NCBI GenBank assembly: GCA_963753685.1
Contig: CAVWDE010000025.1
Coordinates: forward strand, 62,001-126,000
DNA: 64,000 bases
Source of the DNA: DATAOG01 sp963753685
Lineage (GTDB): Bacteria > Pseudomonadota > Alphaproteobacteria > Geminicoccales > Geminicoccaceae
Direction of reading: 5' to 3'
The notes below the pieces were generated by a model that saw only the letters and a list, made by a program, of their open reading frames with translations, searched no databases and was not told where the DNA came from. The first letter of the stretch is position 1; every line of letters starts with the position of its first letter. The translations under genes were made by a program, and so were the position numbers. Positions 43,255-52,758 of this stretch are shown here, piece by piece.

Positions 43255-44394
43255 ATGGTGAGATCGAACCATCGGAGAGGAAGCGGACGCGCTGGTGCGC
43301 TGCTGGTCGCCATGGCGCTGCCCGCGCTGCTGGCGGCGGCGCCGGCGGCGCGGGCCGAGGGTGCCGCCGGGCCGGCGCCCGATCGCGCCCCGGGGTGCCT
43401 GTCGAGCTTCGACGGGCCGATCACGCGTCTGGACCGGGACTACGGCTATCAGGGATTTCGGGTCGCCACCTGGCCGAGCGGCGCGCGTTTCGACGCCCGC
43501 GGCGGACGCTGGACGAGCCTGATGGACGGTGACGTCCGGCGCCGCGGCCTGAGCCCGATTCAGATCGGCGTCGACTGGGGGACCAATATCGATGGCGCCG
43601 GTCGTCGCGACCTGTGGAGCGCCCCCTACAACACGCCGCCACAGTCGACCCCGTTCTGCTTCTACGGGGGGACGATCGTCGGGACCCAGCCGGAGAACGC
43701 CACCTGGGCCGAGACCAAGGCGCGCGGCGGCGGCTACGCGATCACGATCAACGGCCGCGGCGGGGTCGTCGAGGGCGTCCGAATCCACAACAGCCACGAC
43801 GCCTTCGTCCCCTACCGCGCCGACGGCTTCGTCTTCAGAGGCAACTGGGTGAGCTACAACCGCGACGACTGCATCGAGAACGACGGCCACGCCGAAGGCA
43901 GCATCGAGGGCAACCTGTTCGACGGCTGCTGCACGTTCTACAGCGGCTACAACGGCGTCTCGAACGGCGCCGAAGGCGCGGGCGCCGACGGCACCGTGCG
44001 GATCGAGGGCAATCTGATCCGGATGCAGAACATGCCCGGACCCTTCGATCGCCGCGACCGCGACGGCGATCGCAGCAAGGCGGGCTACGAGACCCTGTTC
44101 AAGACCCGCGAGAAGGACGGGCGCGTACCCAGGCTCGTGTTCCGCGACAATGTGGTCGCCTACGAGGTTCCCTACAGCCGGGGCACGACGACGATCGGGT
44201 CGGCCCATGTCCGGATCACCGACTGCGCCAACAACACCATCCTCTGGTTCGGCACGCAGCGGTTCCCGGGCCCGATCCCGGACGATCTCAGGAGCTGCTT
44301 CACGATCGTCACCGGCGCGGAGGCCGTGCGCCGTTGGGCGGAGCTGCGCGAGCGCTGGATCGGCGCCCACCCCGACATCGCGCGCCTCGACTGA
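43255..44394 (+). CDS. Secreted right-handed parallel beta-helix protein, hypothetical
   Basis: 379 residues. Signal peptide AGALLVAMALPALLAAAPAA (cleavage near ARAEG). The body shows beta-helix turns with Asn/Gly ladders: GYAITINGRGGVVEGVRIHN, DGFVFRGNWVSYNRDDCIEN, DGHAEGSIEGNLFDGCCTFY, GTVRIEGNLIRMQ and RLVFRDNVVAYEVPYSRGTT. The Asp-rich turn YNRDDCIENDGH may bind metal or sugar. Such folds occur in polysaccharide lyases and hydrolases, but I cannot identify catalytic residues. GAGGGAG precedes ATG 43255. It follows the RraA-like gene by 47 bases and may be cotranscribed. Confidence 0.78.
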   Translation: MVRSNHRRGSGRAGALLVAMALPALLAAAPAARAEGAAGPAPDRAPGCLSSFDGPITRLDRDYGYQGFRVATWPSGARFDARGGRWTSLMDGDVRRRGLSPIQIGVDWGTNIDGAGRRDLWSAPYNTPPQSTPFCFYGGTIVGTQPENATWAETKARGGGYAITINGRGGVVEGVRIHNSHDAFVPYRADGFVFRGNWVSYNRDDCIENDGHAEGSIEGNLFDGCCTFYSGYNGVSNGAEGAGADGTVRIEGNLIRMQNMPGPFDRRDRDGDRSKAGYETLFKTREKDGRVPRLVFRDNVVAYEVPYSRGTTTIGSAHVRITDCANNTILWFGTQRFPGPIPDDLRSCFTIVTGAEAVRRWAELRERWIGAHPDIARLD

Positions 44395-44417
44395 GGACGC
44401 CCGCCAACCGCGCCGGC

Positions 44418-45563
44418 TCAGGCGTCGCCGAGACAGACGCCGATGTCGCGGGCGCAACGTAGCCAGGGGTGGTCGAGCGGCACGAACTTGCGGTTGGCGA
44501 CGACCTCGGCCAGCGGCACCGGCTCGGTGCCGTCGCCCCGGGCCGCGACCATGACCCCGAACACGCCCTCGTTGATCAGCGCCGCGCAAGCCGTCCCGAG
44601 CCGGGTCGCGAGCAGGCGGTCGGCGGCCGAGGGCGTGCCGCCCCGCTGCAGATGGCCAAGGATCGTGACCCGGCCCTCGAGCCCGGTCAGGCCCTCCAGC
44701 TGCTGGGCGAGCTCGAGCGTGCGGCTGCCGAGCCGCGCCTTGATCTCGGCGACCGCGGTCTTGGCCTTGGTCTTGCGGGTCGCGGCGCGCTTGTCCTTGG
44801 CCTTGCCCTTGACCTTGGCGAGCAGGGTCTCGGCCTTCTGCAGGGCCGCGGCGTGCTCCTTGGGCATGGCGCCCTCCGAGACCGCCACGATGCTGAACGG
44901 GCTGCCGGTGCGCGAGCGCTGGCGGATCGCCTCGGCGACCGCCTCGACGTCGTAGGGGATCTCCGGGATCAGGATCACGTCGGCGCCGCCCGCGATCCCG
45001 GCGCCGAGCGCCAGCCAGCCGGCGTTGTGACCCATGACCTCGACCACCACGATCCGGTGGTGGCTGTGGGCGGTGCTGTGCAGCCGGTCGATCGCATCGG
45101 TCGCGATCCCGAGTGCGGTATCGAAGCCGAAGCTGACGTCGGTCAGCGCCACGTCGTTGTCGATGGTCTTGGGCAGGGTGATGACGTTCAGGCCCTTCTC
45201 GAGCAGGCCGAAGGCGTTGCGCGCGGTGCCGCCGCCGCCGAGGCAGACCAGACCATCGAGGTGGTGCTTGCGGTAGGTTTCGACGATCACGTCGCTCATG
45301 TCCATGGTCTTGCCGCCGATCGGCATGCTCTTCGGCTTGTCGCGCGAGGTGCCGAGGATGGTGCCGCCGATAGTCAGAATGCCGGACAGCGCGGTCCGGG
45401 TGAGGGTCGTGGTGCGGTTCTCCATCAGGCCGCGAAAGCCGTCGCGAAAGCCGATCACGTGCATGCCGTAGGCGCCGAGCGCCGCCTTGCCGACGCCACG
45501 GATCGCCGCGTTCAGCCCCGGACTGTCGCCGCCCGCGGTCAGGATGCCGATCGTCTTCGCCAT
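44418..45563 (-). CDS. 6-phosphofructokinase, mixed-type active site
   Basis: Phosphorylates fructose-6-phosphate; 381 residues. Motifs: [68 protein letters not shown] (catalytic Asp), [20 protein letters not shown] and [20 protein letters not shown]. At the phosphoryl-donor site the usual GGDG(S/T) of ATP enzymes is GGGGT, while PKTIDND carries the Lys found in PPi enzymes. This combination occurs in group III/mixed-substrate PFKs, so ATP versus PPi cannot be decided by eye. A Lys/Ala-rich insertion ([20 protein letters not shown], about residues 235-255) is unusual. The frame remains open far upstream, but [13 protein letters not shown] at 45563 is the family start. Confidence 0.92.
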   Translation of the reverse strand: MAKTIGILTAGGDSPGLNAAIRGVGKAALGAYGMHVIGFRDGFRGLMENRTTTLTRTALSGILTIGGTILGTSRDKPKSMPIGGKTMDMSDVIVETYRKHHLDGLVCLGGGGTARNAFGLLEKGLNVITLPKTIDNDVALTDVSFGFDTALGIATDAIDRLHSTAHSHHRIVVVEVMGHNAGWLALGAGIAGGADVILIPEIPYDVEAVAEAIRQRSRTGSPFSIVAVSEGAMPKEHAAALQKAETLLAKVKGKAKDKRAATRKTKAKTAVAEIKARLGSRTLELAQQLEGLTGLEGRVTILGHLQRGGTPSAADRLLATRLGTACAALINEGVFGVMVAARGDGTEPVPLAEVVANRKFVPLDHPWLRCARDIGVCLGDA

Positions 45564-45755
45564 GGCACTCAACCCTCCGGCTGCAGGCCTCTTCTCCGCC
45601 CGCGTTGATGCCGCAACCTTAACGCAGGCCCTCGTTGACGCCAGCCTCGGCGTGCGGCCCGCCGGCCCTTTCTTCGCGCCGCCGGCTGAGCTATCTGCAG
45701 ATCGCAAGGCGGCCTCCCATGGTGGCGCGCCGCAGCCGCGTTCCGGGAGCCCCGC

Positions 45756-47060
45756 ATGACGCCGCCCCGCTATCGCTCCAAGATCCAGGACGCTGCCCGG
45801 CGCCGTCCGGGCCAGGGCTCGTTCGGCGATCTCGGGCCGGGCGACCTGGCGCTTGCCGAGTGGCAGGTTTTGGGGCTCGACCTGCCCGACCTGCAGTTGC
45901 TCCGGGCTTACCGCCTCGAGCGCCTGCGCGCGCAGCTCGTGGCCCGCGACTACGCCGGCATCGTGGTCGGCGATCCCGCCAACATCCGCTATGCCACCGA
46001 CGGCACCAACATGCAGGTCTGGTGCCTGCACAACCCTGCCCGCTACGCCTTCGTCGCGACCGCGGGTCCGGTGATCCTGTTCGATTTCCACGGCTGCGCC
46101 CATCTCGCGGCACCTCTGGCGCTGGTCGACGAGGTCCGGCCGGCGCGCGCCTGGTACTTCTTCAACAGCGGCGGGCGCGTCGCCGAGCACGCCGGGCTCT
46201 GGGCGGCCGAGCTCGCCGACCTGGTCCAGGCGCACGGCGGCGGCAACCACCGGCTCGCGATCGATAAGGCCGACCCGGCGGGGGCCGCAGCCCTCGAGGC
46301 CCAGGGGCTTGCGCTGCAGGACGGCCAGGAGGTCATGGAGCTGGCGCGCGCCCTCAAGTCGGCGGACGAGATCCGGGCGATGCGCTGCGCGCTCGCGACC
46401 TGCGAGGCGGCGATGGGCGCGATGCGGCAGCAGCTGCAGCCCGGGATCACCGAGCAGGAGCTCTGGGCCCATCTCCACGCCGAGAACATCAGACGCGGCG
46501 GCGAATGGATCGAGACCCGCCTCTTGAGCTCCGGCCCGCGCACCAATCCCTGGTTCCAGGAGTGCAGCAGCCGGGTGATCGAGGCGGGCGATCTGGTCGC
46601 GTTCGACACCGACCTGATCGGCCCCTACGGCTACTGCGCCGACATTTCCCGGACCTGGCTGTGCGGCGACGGTCGGGCAACTCCTGAGCAGAAAGCGCTC
46701 TATCGCCTGGCCCGCGAGCAGATCGCCCACAACCTGGACCTGATCCGCCCCGGCCTCGGCTTCCGCGAGCTCTCGGAGAAAGCATGGCGGCTGCCGGAGC
46801 GCCTGCGCGCCAATCGCTATTCGACGATCGCGCATGGCGTCGGCGTCTGCGACGAGTACCCGGCGATCTACTATCCCGAGGACGCCGACGCGGCCGGCTA
46901 CGACGGCGTGTTCGAAGCCGGCATGACCATCTGCCTCGAGAGCTACATCGGCGAACCGGGCGGCCCGGACGGGGTCAAGCTCGAAGAGCAGATCCTGATC
47001 ACCGAGACGGGCACCGAGGTGCTCTCGCGCTACCCGTTCGAGGACGAAGGGTTCGGGTGA
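45756..47060 (+). CDS. M24 family protein, DddP-like (candidate DMSP lyase)
   Basis: 434 residues, Xaa-Pro peptidase (pita-bread) fold. From memory it aligns without gaps to DddP at a constant offset of 11. Metal ligands D284, D286 ([12 protein letters not shown]), D296 (CADISRTW), H360 ([11 protein letters not shown]), E395 (TICLES) and E410 (KLEEQ) match DddP D295, D297, D307, H371, E406 and E421. The DddP catalytic Asp377 is D366 and its substrate Tyr366 is Y355. The block [20 protein letters not shown] is nearly identical to DddP. DddP splits dimethylsulfoniopropionate into DMS and acrylate. No other dmd or ddd genes are near, so a related activity is possible. GGGAG lies upstream of ATG 45756. 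Confidence 0.87.
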   Translation: MTPPRYRSKIQDAARRRPGQGSFGDLGPGDLALAEWQVLGLDLPDLQLLRAYRLERLRAQLVARDYAGIVVGDPANIRYATDGTNMQVWCLHNPARYAFVATAGPVILFDFHGCAHLAAPLALVDEVRPARAWYFFNSGGRVAEHAGLWAAELADLVQAHGGGNHRLAIDKADPAGAAALEAQGLALQDGQEVMELARALKSADEIRAMRCALATCEAAMGAMRQQLQPGITEQELWAHLHAENIRRGGEWIETRLLSSGPRTNPWFQECSSRVIEAGDLVAFDTDLIGPYGYCADISRTWLCGDGRATPEQKALYRLAREQIAHNLDLIRPGLGFRELSEKAWRLPERLRANRYSTIAHGVGVCDEYPAIYYPEDADAAGYDGVFEAGMTICLESYIGEPGGPDGVKLEEQILITETGTEVLSRYPFEDEGFG

Positions 47061-47113
47061 TCCTCGCCCGCCTCTCTGACGGCCGCGAGCCACCGACGAT
47101 CGCGCCTGCGAGA

Positions 47114-47497
47114 TCAGCGGATCGTGCGAATTTCGATCCCGACGGCCAATCCCGCCCACGCGCGATCGGCGGTCATCGCGGGCACGCCGAGCACCTGAGC
47201 CAGGGCGAGGCAGGCCCGGTCGCCAAGCGACAGCCCGCGCGCCAGCGTGGGGCGCCGGAGGTCGCCCGCGACCCGGGCCTGGGCGGCATCGAAATCGATC
47301 ACCTCCAGGTCGAGGTCGACCAGCCACCGCCAGGCGCTCTCGGCCGGCGTGCCGCGCTCGACCAGCTTCGCCTGCACCTCCGACAGATTGACCGTACTGA
47401 TCGCGGCGGCGTCGAGCACCGCCTCGACCGCCGAGGCACCCGGCTCCTCGCGCAGCACTGCCATCAGCGCCGAGGCGTCGAGCACGATCTCACTCAC
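47114..47497 (-). CDS. VapC-like PIN-domain toxin
   Basis: 127 residues. PIN acidic residues: [19 protein letters not shown] (Asp), [16 protein letters not shown] (Glu), [20 protein letters not shown] (Asp) and ADRAWAGL (Asp). [11 protein letters not shown] is the VapC signature. It follows and overlaps the antitoxin gene by 8 bases. GTG start at 47497. RNA target unknown. Confidence 0.93.
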   Translation of the reverse strand: MSEIVLDASALMAVLREEPGASAVEAVLDAAAISTVNLSEVQAKLVERGTPAESAWRWLVDLDLEVIDFDAAQARVAGDLRRPTLARGLSLGDRACLALAQVLGVPAMTADRAWAGLAVGIEIRTIR

Positions 47498-47738
47498 GTT
47501 CGGCCTCCTTGCGCCGGTCGGCGATCAGGCTCTGCGTCAAATCCTCTTCGGTCGGGATGTAGCGGCGGATCATGCGGCGCGCGCGCGCGAGCGCCTGGCG
47601 CCGGGTCGAGAGCCGCAGCTCGCCGTCCTCGACGCGCATGATCAGCTCGTCGCCCGGTCGAAGGTCGAGCGCCTTGCGCACCGCCGCCGGGATGACCACA
47701 CGGCCGTTCGCGTTGAGCTTTGCCCGAGCCTGCGCCAT
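47490..47738 (-). CDS. AbrB/MazE/SpoVT-type antitoxin (VapB-like)
   Basis: 82 residues. Swapped-hairpin AbrB fold: AKLNANGRVVIPAAVRKALD, LRPGDELIMRVEDGELRLST (GRVVIPxxVRKALxLxPGD is diagnostic). The helical C-terminus (ALARARRMIRRYIPTEEDLT) is expected to wrap the toxin. First gene of the pair with the PIN toxin. Confidence 0.93.
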   Translation of the reverse strand: MAQARAKLNANGRVVIPAAVRKALDLRPGDELIMRVEDGELRLSTRRQALARARRMIRRYIPTEEDLTQSLIADRRKEAERE

Positions 47739-47860
47739 CCGTCATTGCCACAGATCTGAGTCAGAATAAGTCAATAGTGACAGAATCATCCGTCTTGGGC
47801 AAGCGACGCTCATCAGCCGCAAACTGAGCGCCACCCCAGGAGGCGGGCCGGCGCAACCCG

Positions 47861-49213
47861 CTACTCCGCCAGGATCTGCTTGATCCGCGTGATCGCCTCG
47901 TCGACCGCCTGCCCGGGGCTGATGCCATCGGCGGCGACGCGGTGGACCGCCTTTGGCCAGATCCGCTGATTGTAAACCAGGTTGTGCCCCAGATTGCCCG
48001 AGGCGGCGGTGTAGTCGTGAGTCATCGGGTGCGAGCCTGCCTGCATCGCTGCGGCCATGCGGTGCGGGTCGCTCGGGTCGAGCCAGAACGGGCTGTCAAG
48101 GAGCGCCGGAATCGACGGCAGGATGCGCTCGCCGGAGAAATCGAGATAGTGCATGAGCCAGCCCTCGGCCACGAGGAAGCGGACGAACTCCTTGGCGGTC
48201 GCGACGTTGCTGCCGTCCTTGAAGACCACGGCCTGGAACATGCCACCTTCGATCGGAAACGTCCCGCCGGAGGGGCCGAGTGGCCAATCGAGCGTCGCAG
48301 TGTTCCTGTAGTAGTCGTCGGGCCGCTCGCGCTTGAGCGCGTTGGGGACCGAGAGCGCGAGGTTCGGCGTCATGACCACGCTCTGGTCGAGGAAGGACTT
48401 ATTGTTGCCGAAGTCGGACCAGGTCACCGAATCGGGCGGCGTGCAGCCCTTGCGATAGATGGCGGTATAGCTGTCGAGCGCCTTGACCAGGCCCTGCCTG
48501 ATCTCCGGGTCGTCGATGACGAGCTTGCCCTCGGGGGTCACGTAGTCCGCATGGTAGGCGTGGACGAACTGGAAGAACTGGTCCTGGCTGTCGTTGGCCT
48601 CGACCGACATGGCGAGGCCGATACCCCAGATGTCGTCGCGGCCCGTGGCCTTGCGCACCGCCGGCTGCACCCGGTCGCACCAGAACGACCAGAACGCATC
48701 CCACTCCTTGGGGATGTCCTCCAGCGTGAAACCCGCCTGCAGCAAGAGGCTCTTCCAGACGTGGATGTGGTTCATAATTTGCCCGATCGGCAGGCCATAC
48801 AGGGCCCGCTGCCCGGTCTTGGCGTCGCGCAGCGTGGCCTGGTCGAGTTGAGCCGGGTCGAACATGCTCGAGAAGGACCCCACCGTGTCCGTGAGATCCA
48901 CCAGGCGATCCTCGAGCGCCCACCTCGGGATATAGCTGTTCAGCCACATGCCGTACGCGAAGTCGGGCGGCCCGCCGGCCTCCAGCGCCGCCACGATCTT
49001 GTCCGGCAGCTGGTCCAGGGAATACAAGGTGAGCTCGACCTGCCTGCCGGTCTTCTGCTCGAAGGCGGCGACGATCTCCCTGAGCGCGTCGTCCTCCTGG
49101 GCGTAGGCGCCCTGGTCCCACCACACCACGAGATCGGCGGCCCGGGCGCCGGCCGGCGCGAGCGCCAACATCGAGGCGACGAGAACCGGGACAAGCCACC
49201 GCATGAGCCTCAC
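47861..49213 (-). CDS. ABC transporter substrate-binding protein, family 1 (tandem copy B)
   Basis: Periplasmic binding protein of about 450 residues, sugar-type (extracellular solute-binding family 1). Signal peptide WLVPVLVASMLALAPAGARA. The mature start ADLVVWWDQGAYAQEDDALR, then EIVAAFEQKTGRQVELTLYS is the classic family opening. Later blocks: PIGQIMNHIHVWKSLLLQAG, PKEWDAFWSFWCDRVQPAVR, GWLMHYLDFSGERILPSIPA. Paralogue of the next gene to the right, whose TGA overlaps this GTG (GTGA at 49210-49213), so they are translationally coupled. No permease or ATPase is adjacent. Ligand unknown. Confidence 0.9.
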   Translation of the reverse strand: MRLMRWLVPVLVASMLALAPAGARAADLVVWWDQGAYAQEDDALREIVAAFEQKTGRQVELTLYSLDQLPDKIVAALEAGGPPDFAYGMWLNSYIPRWALEDRLVDLTDTVGSFSSMFDPAQLDQATLRDAKTGQRALYGLPIGQIMNHIHVWKSLLLQAGFTLEDIPKEWDAFWSFWCDRVQPAVRKATGRDDIWGIGLAMSVEANDSQDQFFQFVHAYHADYVTPEGKLVIDDPEIRQGLVKALDSYTAIYRKGCTPPDSVTWSDFGNNKSFLDQSVVMTPNLALSVPNALKRERPDDYYRNTATLDWPLGPSGGTFPIEGGMFQAVVFKDGSNVATAKEFVRFLVAEGWLMHYLDFSGERILPSIPALLDSPFWLDPSDPHRMAAAMQAGSHPMTHDYTAASGNLGHNLVYNQRIWPKAVHRVAADGISPGQAVDEAITRIKQILAE

Positions 49214-50551
49214 CCCGCGAGCAGCTGCTTGATCCGCGCGATCGCCTCGTCGACCGCCTGCTCGGGGCTGATCCCCTCGGCGACGACGCGGTGAACGGCG
49301 TTGCCCCAGACGCTCTCCCGCTGCACCAGTAGGTATCGCGAATCACGCGACGCGACCGCTAAGGTTTGGGAGCGCGGGTGGGTCAGGAATTGCATGGCCG
49401 CGGCCATGCGATGCGGGTCGCTCGGATCGAGCCAGAACGGCGCATCGAGCAGCTTCGGCATCGGCGGCAGGTAGCGGTCGCCGGAGAAGTCGAGATAATG
49501 CGCGAGCCAGCCATCGGCCACGAGAAAGCCGACGAACTCCTTGGCCAGAGGAACATGGCCGCCAGCCTTGAAGGTCACGGCCGAGTAGTAGCCGAGCACG
49601 ATCGCGAGCGCTTGGCCGTCGGCGCCGTCCGGCCACTCGATCGTCGCCGTGTTCTTGTAGTAGTCGTCCGGGCGCTTGGCCCTGAGCGCGTTCGGGATCG
49701 AGAGCGTCCCGTTCACGGTCATCGCGACGGTCTGTGCGAGGAACGCCTGGTTGTTCCCGAAGTCATCCCAGCCCACCGCGTCGGGCGGGGTGCAGCCCTT
49801 GCGGTAGATGGCCGTATAGCTGTCCATGGCCCTGATGAGCCTGCGCCTGATCTCCGGGTCGTCGATGATGAGCTTGCCCTCGCGGGTCACGTAGTCGGCC
49901 TCGTAGGCGTCCATGAACTGCTCGATTCCGGCCGTCCGTGTCGGCCGAGGCGGCCGACATGGCCAGACCGACGCCGTAGATGTCGTCGCGGCCGCGGGCC
50001 TTGCGCACCGCCGGCTGCACCTGGTCGCACCAGAACGACCAGAACGCCTCCCACTGCTTGGGAACGTCGGCGAGGGTGAACCCGGCCTGCTCGAGCAGGC
50101 TCTTCCAGACGTGGACATGGTAGGTCGAGAACGCGATCGGTAGCGCGTAGATGGCACGACGGCCCGTGGCGCTGTCGAGCAGCGTGGCGTAGCGGATCGC
50201 GTCCGGGTCGAACAGGCTTGCGAATGGCCCGATCATGTCCGAGAGGTCGATCAGCCGGTCCTCGTTGGCCCATTGGCCGTAAAAGAAGTCCGTGCTGAAG
50301 CCGAACAGGAAATCGGGCGGCTGTCCGGCCGCAACCGCGGCGACGATCCTGGCGTCGATGTCATCGTGCGGCGGCAGGTCGAGCTCGACCTGTTTACCGG
50401 TCTTATGCTCGAAGGCGGCGACGGTTTCCCTGACCGCCGCGTCCTCCTCGGGGTTGAACCCCTGCTCCCACCAAACCACGAGATCAGCCGCGCGGGCGCT
50501 GGGCGGCGCCAGGGTCACGGCCGCGGCCAGGACGACGGCTCGAATGCGCAC
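49210..50551 (-). CDS. ABC transporter substrate-binding protein, family 1 (tandem copy A), frameshifted
   Basis: About 446 residues, paralogue of copy B and first of the pair. Starts at GTG 50551 behind AAGGAG; signal IRAVVLAAAVTLAPPSARAA; mature ADLVVWWEQGFNPEEDAAVR, ETVAAFEHKTGKQVELDLPP. The second half includes GKLIIDDPEIRRRLIRAMDS and AKEFVGFLVADGWLAHYLDF. The frame breaks after GLAMSAASADTDGR and resumes one frame over as IEQFMDAYEADYVTREGKLI. The break fits one extra base in TT at 49926-49927. The extra base restores perfect alignment to the paralogue, so a sequencing error is likely. Confidence 0.88.
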
Positions 50552-50737
50552 CGTGCCAACTCCTTGACCGGAAATCTCGTAGCTACGACTGTCGGCAATC
50601 AAGCTTGCGCCTATCCCCGGTCGAAGACAAGCGGACCTGCTGGGCGCGATCGGCGTCCTCGGCACGGGCTTGCGACCACGCGCCCTTCGGTGAATGATCG
50701 GCGAGCAGGGAGATGACCCAACCGGGGAGGGACAGCG

Positions 50738-51354
50738 GTGAGGCTGCACTACTCTTATGCGTCGCCTTATGTGCGCAAGGTCATGGCGGTCGCGATCGAG
50801 ACCGGACAGGAGAAAAAGCTGGAGCTGACCGCGCGCAAGGTGAGCCCGGTGGCACCCGATGCCGAGGTCAGCCGCGACAACCCGCTCGGCAAGGTGCCCT
50901 GCCTGGTGACCGACGACGGCCAGGCGCTGTTCGATTCGCGCGTGATCTGCGAATACCTCGACGGCCTGCACGGCAGGCCGCAAGATGTTCCCCGCCGCCG
51001 GGCCGGCGCGCTGGACGCGCGCTCAGGCGGCAGGCCGAGGGCGATGGCATCCTCGATGCCGGCATCCTCGCCCGCTACGAAACCCTGCTGCGGCCCGAGG
51101 CGCGTCGCTGGCCCGACTGGATCGAGGGTCAGAAGGCGAAGATGGCGCGCGCGCTCGACGCCCTCGAGGGCGAGGCGGGAAGCTTCGGTGACACGGTCGA
51201 CATCGGCACGCTCGCGATCGGCTGCGCGCTCGGCTGGCTCGATTTCCGCTACGCCGCCGACGACTGGCGGGCCGGCCGGCCCAGGCTCGCGGCCTGGTTC
51301 GAGACCTTCGCCAAGCGGCCGGCGCTCGCGACCACCATGCCGAGAGAGGTCTGA
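50738..51354 (+). CDS. Glutathione S-transferase family protein, two +1 frameshifts
   Basis: About 204 residues when frames are joined. Thioredoxin-like N-domain: MRLHYSYASPYVRKVMAVAI (with the Ser/Tyr-type catalytic region) and RDNPLGKVPCLVTDDGQALF with the cis-Pro, then DSRVICEYLDGLHGR. After a +1 shift at about 50981 the frame reads MFPAAGPARWT. After another at about 51013-51022 it reads ALRRQAEGDGILDAGILARY and the helical C-domain TVDIGTLAIGCALGWLDFRY. Stop at 51352-51354. Frame breaks fit two extra bases. GTG 50738 follows GGGAGG. Confidence 0.85.
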
Positions 51355-51381
51355 TCACCCGTCCCGGCGGGAGGGCTCGCG

Positions 51382-51987
51382 ATGGCCTGGATCGAGACGG
51401 TCCCCTACCAGGGTGCGGGCGGCCAGCTGCTCGAGCTCTACGATCGGATCAAAGGCCCGGGCGGCCGGATCGACAACATCATGCGCGCCCACAGCCTCAG
51501 GCCGCATGCGATGGCCGGCCACATGGCGCTCTACAAGAGCGTCCTTCACAACCCTGGCAACACGCTCGAGCGCTGGCTGCTCGAGGCGCTCGGCGTCTAC
51601 GTCAGCGTCCTGAACGGCTGCGCCTATTGCGTCGAGCATCACCAGGCCGGGCTCGCCCGCCTCCTGCGCGATCAGGATCGGACCGCCGCGATCCGGGCAG
51701 CACTCGAGGCGGATGCGCCGGAGCGGGTGTTCGATGGTCGCGAGCTCGCCCTGATGCGCTACGCCGAGCGCCTGACCAACGAGCCGGCAGCGCTGGGCGA
51801 GGGGGACATCGAAGCGCTACGCGCGGCCGGCCTCGACGACGGCCAGATCCTCGAGGCGAACCAGGTGATCGCCTATTTCGCCTACGCCAACCGGACCGCG
51901 CTCGGTCTCGGGGTCACGACCGAGGGCGAGTTGCTCGGCCTCTCGCCCGCCAACGCCGCCGACCCCGAGGACTGGCAGCACCGGTAG
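51382..51987 (+). CDS. Peroxidase-related enzyme, AhpD/CMD family
   Basis: 201 residues. Carboxymuconolactone-decarboxylase/AhpD core with the redox dithiol in VSVLNGCAYCVEHHQAGLAR (CxxC-x3-H). The second half has YAERLTNEPAALGEGDIEAL and EANQVIAYFAYANRTALGLG. The peroxidase-related subgroup is suggested by length and the N-terminal domain (IETVPYQGAGGQLLELYDRI). It probably acts in antioxidant or thiol metabolism and lies 27 bases after the GST gene, so the two are probably one unit. GGCGGGAGGG lies upstream of ATG 51382. Confidence 0.9.
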   Translation: MAWIETVPYQGAGGQLLELYDRIKGPGGRIDNIMRAHSLRPHAMAGHMALYKSVLHNPGNTLERWLLEALGVYVSVLNGCAYCVEHHQAGLARLLRDQDRTAAIRAALEADAPERVFDGRELALMRYAERLTNEPAALGEGDIEALRAAGLDDGQILEANQVIAYFAYANRTALGLGVTTEGELLGLSPANAADPEDWQHR

Positions 51988-52001
51988 GCAACTCGCGCCG
52001 C

Positions 52002-52334
52002 TCACTCATAGGCGAACAGCTCGACCAGCACGGCCGCGACCTGGCGCGCGGTGCGCTTCGGCAACGACCCGGCGCAGCGCACGAGGCGCGCCTTGTCTAG
52101 GGTCCGGATTTGCTCGAGCGCGATCTGCCCGTCCCTGCCGTCGAAGCGCACCGGCACGCGGGTCGGATAACCCTGCGTCGCGGTCGTCATCGGGGCCACG
52201 ATCACCGCCCGCACGTAGCGGTTCATCTCGTCGGGCGAGACGATCACGGCCGGACGCGGCTGCTGGACCTCGGAGCCGCCGCTTGGCTCGGGGGCGACCA
52301 GCCAGATCTCGTAGCGCTCCGGCGCCTCTACCAC
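52002..52334 (-). CDS. MazF/PemK-family mRNA interferase toxin
   Basis: 110 residues. PemK/MazF fold: ERYEIWLVAPEPSGGSEVQQ, PRPAVIVSPDEMNRYVRAVI, VAPMTTATQGYPTRVPVRFD and GQIALEQIRTLDKARLVRCA (the IxxDQIRTxDKxRL motif; Gln-Ile-Arg includes catalytic residues). It follows the MazE-like gene, overlapping it by 7 bases. Confidence 0.93.
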   Translation of the reverse strand: MVEAPERYEIWLVAPEPSGGSEVQQPRPAVIVSPDEMNRYVRAVIVAPMTTATQGYPTRVPVRFDGRDGQIALEQIRTLDKARLVRCAGSLPKRTARQVAAVLVELFAYE

Positions 52335-52579
52335 TGCCAGAGGGCGGCGTCGGACGCCGAGACGAGATCCTCCGGCAGCAGCAGGGCATCGTCACCCGCG
52401 GCCGCCATCGCCGCGAACGCCTGGTCCCAGCCGCCCCGGAGCCTCTCGGCCGGACCGATGATCAGCCGGTCGCCCTCGACCTCGAACCGGACCCGGTCGC
52501 CGAAGCCGCACTGCTCGATGATTGGCTTGGGGATGCGCACCCCCCGCGAGTTGCCGATCCGTACGAGGTCCACATTCAT
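52328..52579 (-). CDS. MazE-like AbrB-type antitoxin
   Basis: 83 residues from ATG 52579. LVRIGNSRGVRIPKPIIEQC, GFGDRVRFEVEGDRLIIGPA is a MazE swapped-hairpin domain; the C-terminal acidic tail (DALLLPEDLVSASDAALWQW) would block MazF. Operon with the toxin, antitoxin first. Confidence 0.92.
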   Translation of the reverse strand: MNVDLVRIGNSRGVRIPKPIIEQCGFGDRVRFEVEGDRLIIGPAERLRGGWDQAFAAMAAAGDDALLLPEDLVSASDAALWQW

Positions 52580-52758
52580 GCCGACTCTCCGTCGATGGCT
52601 CCTGCTGCGTACCCACAACGTAAGTCCCGCGGGGTTCCCTGTCCAGTCTCGGCCGGCGTCGAGTTTGCCAAGCCGCCGAGGGTCGCCTAGGTTTGCCTGA
52701 GCAGAAGCGAGCGCGCAGGCGCTCCGGAGGCCAACCAACCAAGATCAGGAGGCTTAGG

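Noticed and set aside
45564..47327. N-terminal extension of phosphofructokinase to a 969-residue protein
   Set aside because: The frame merely stays open through the antisense of the DddP-like gene; family start [13 protein letters not shown] is at 45563.
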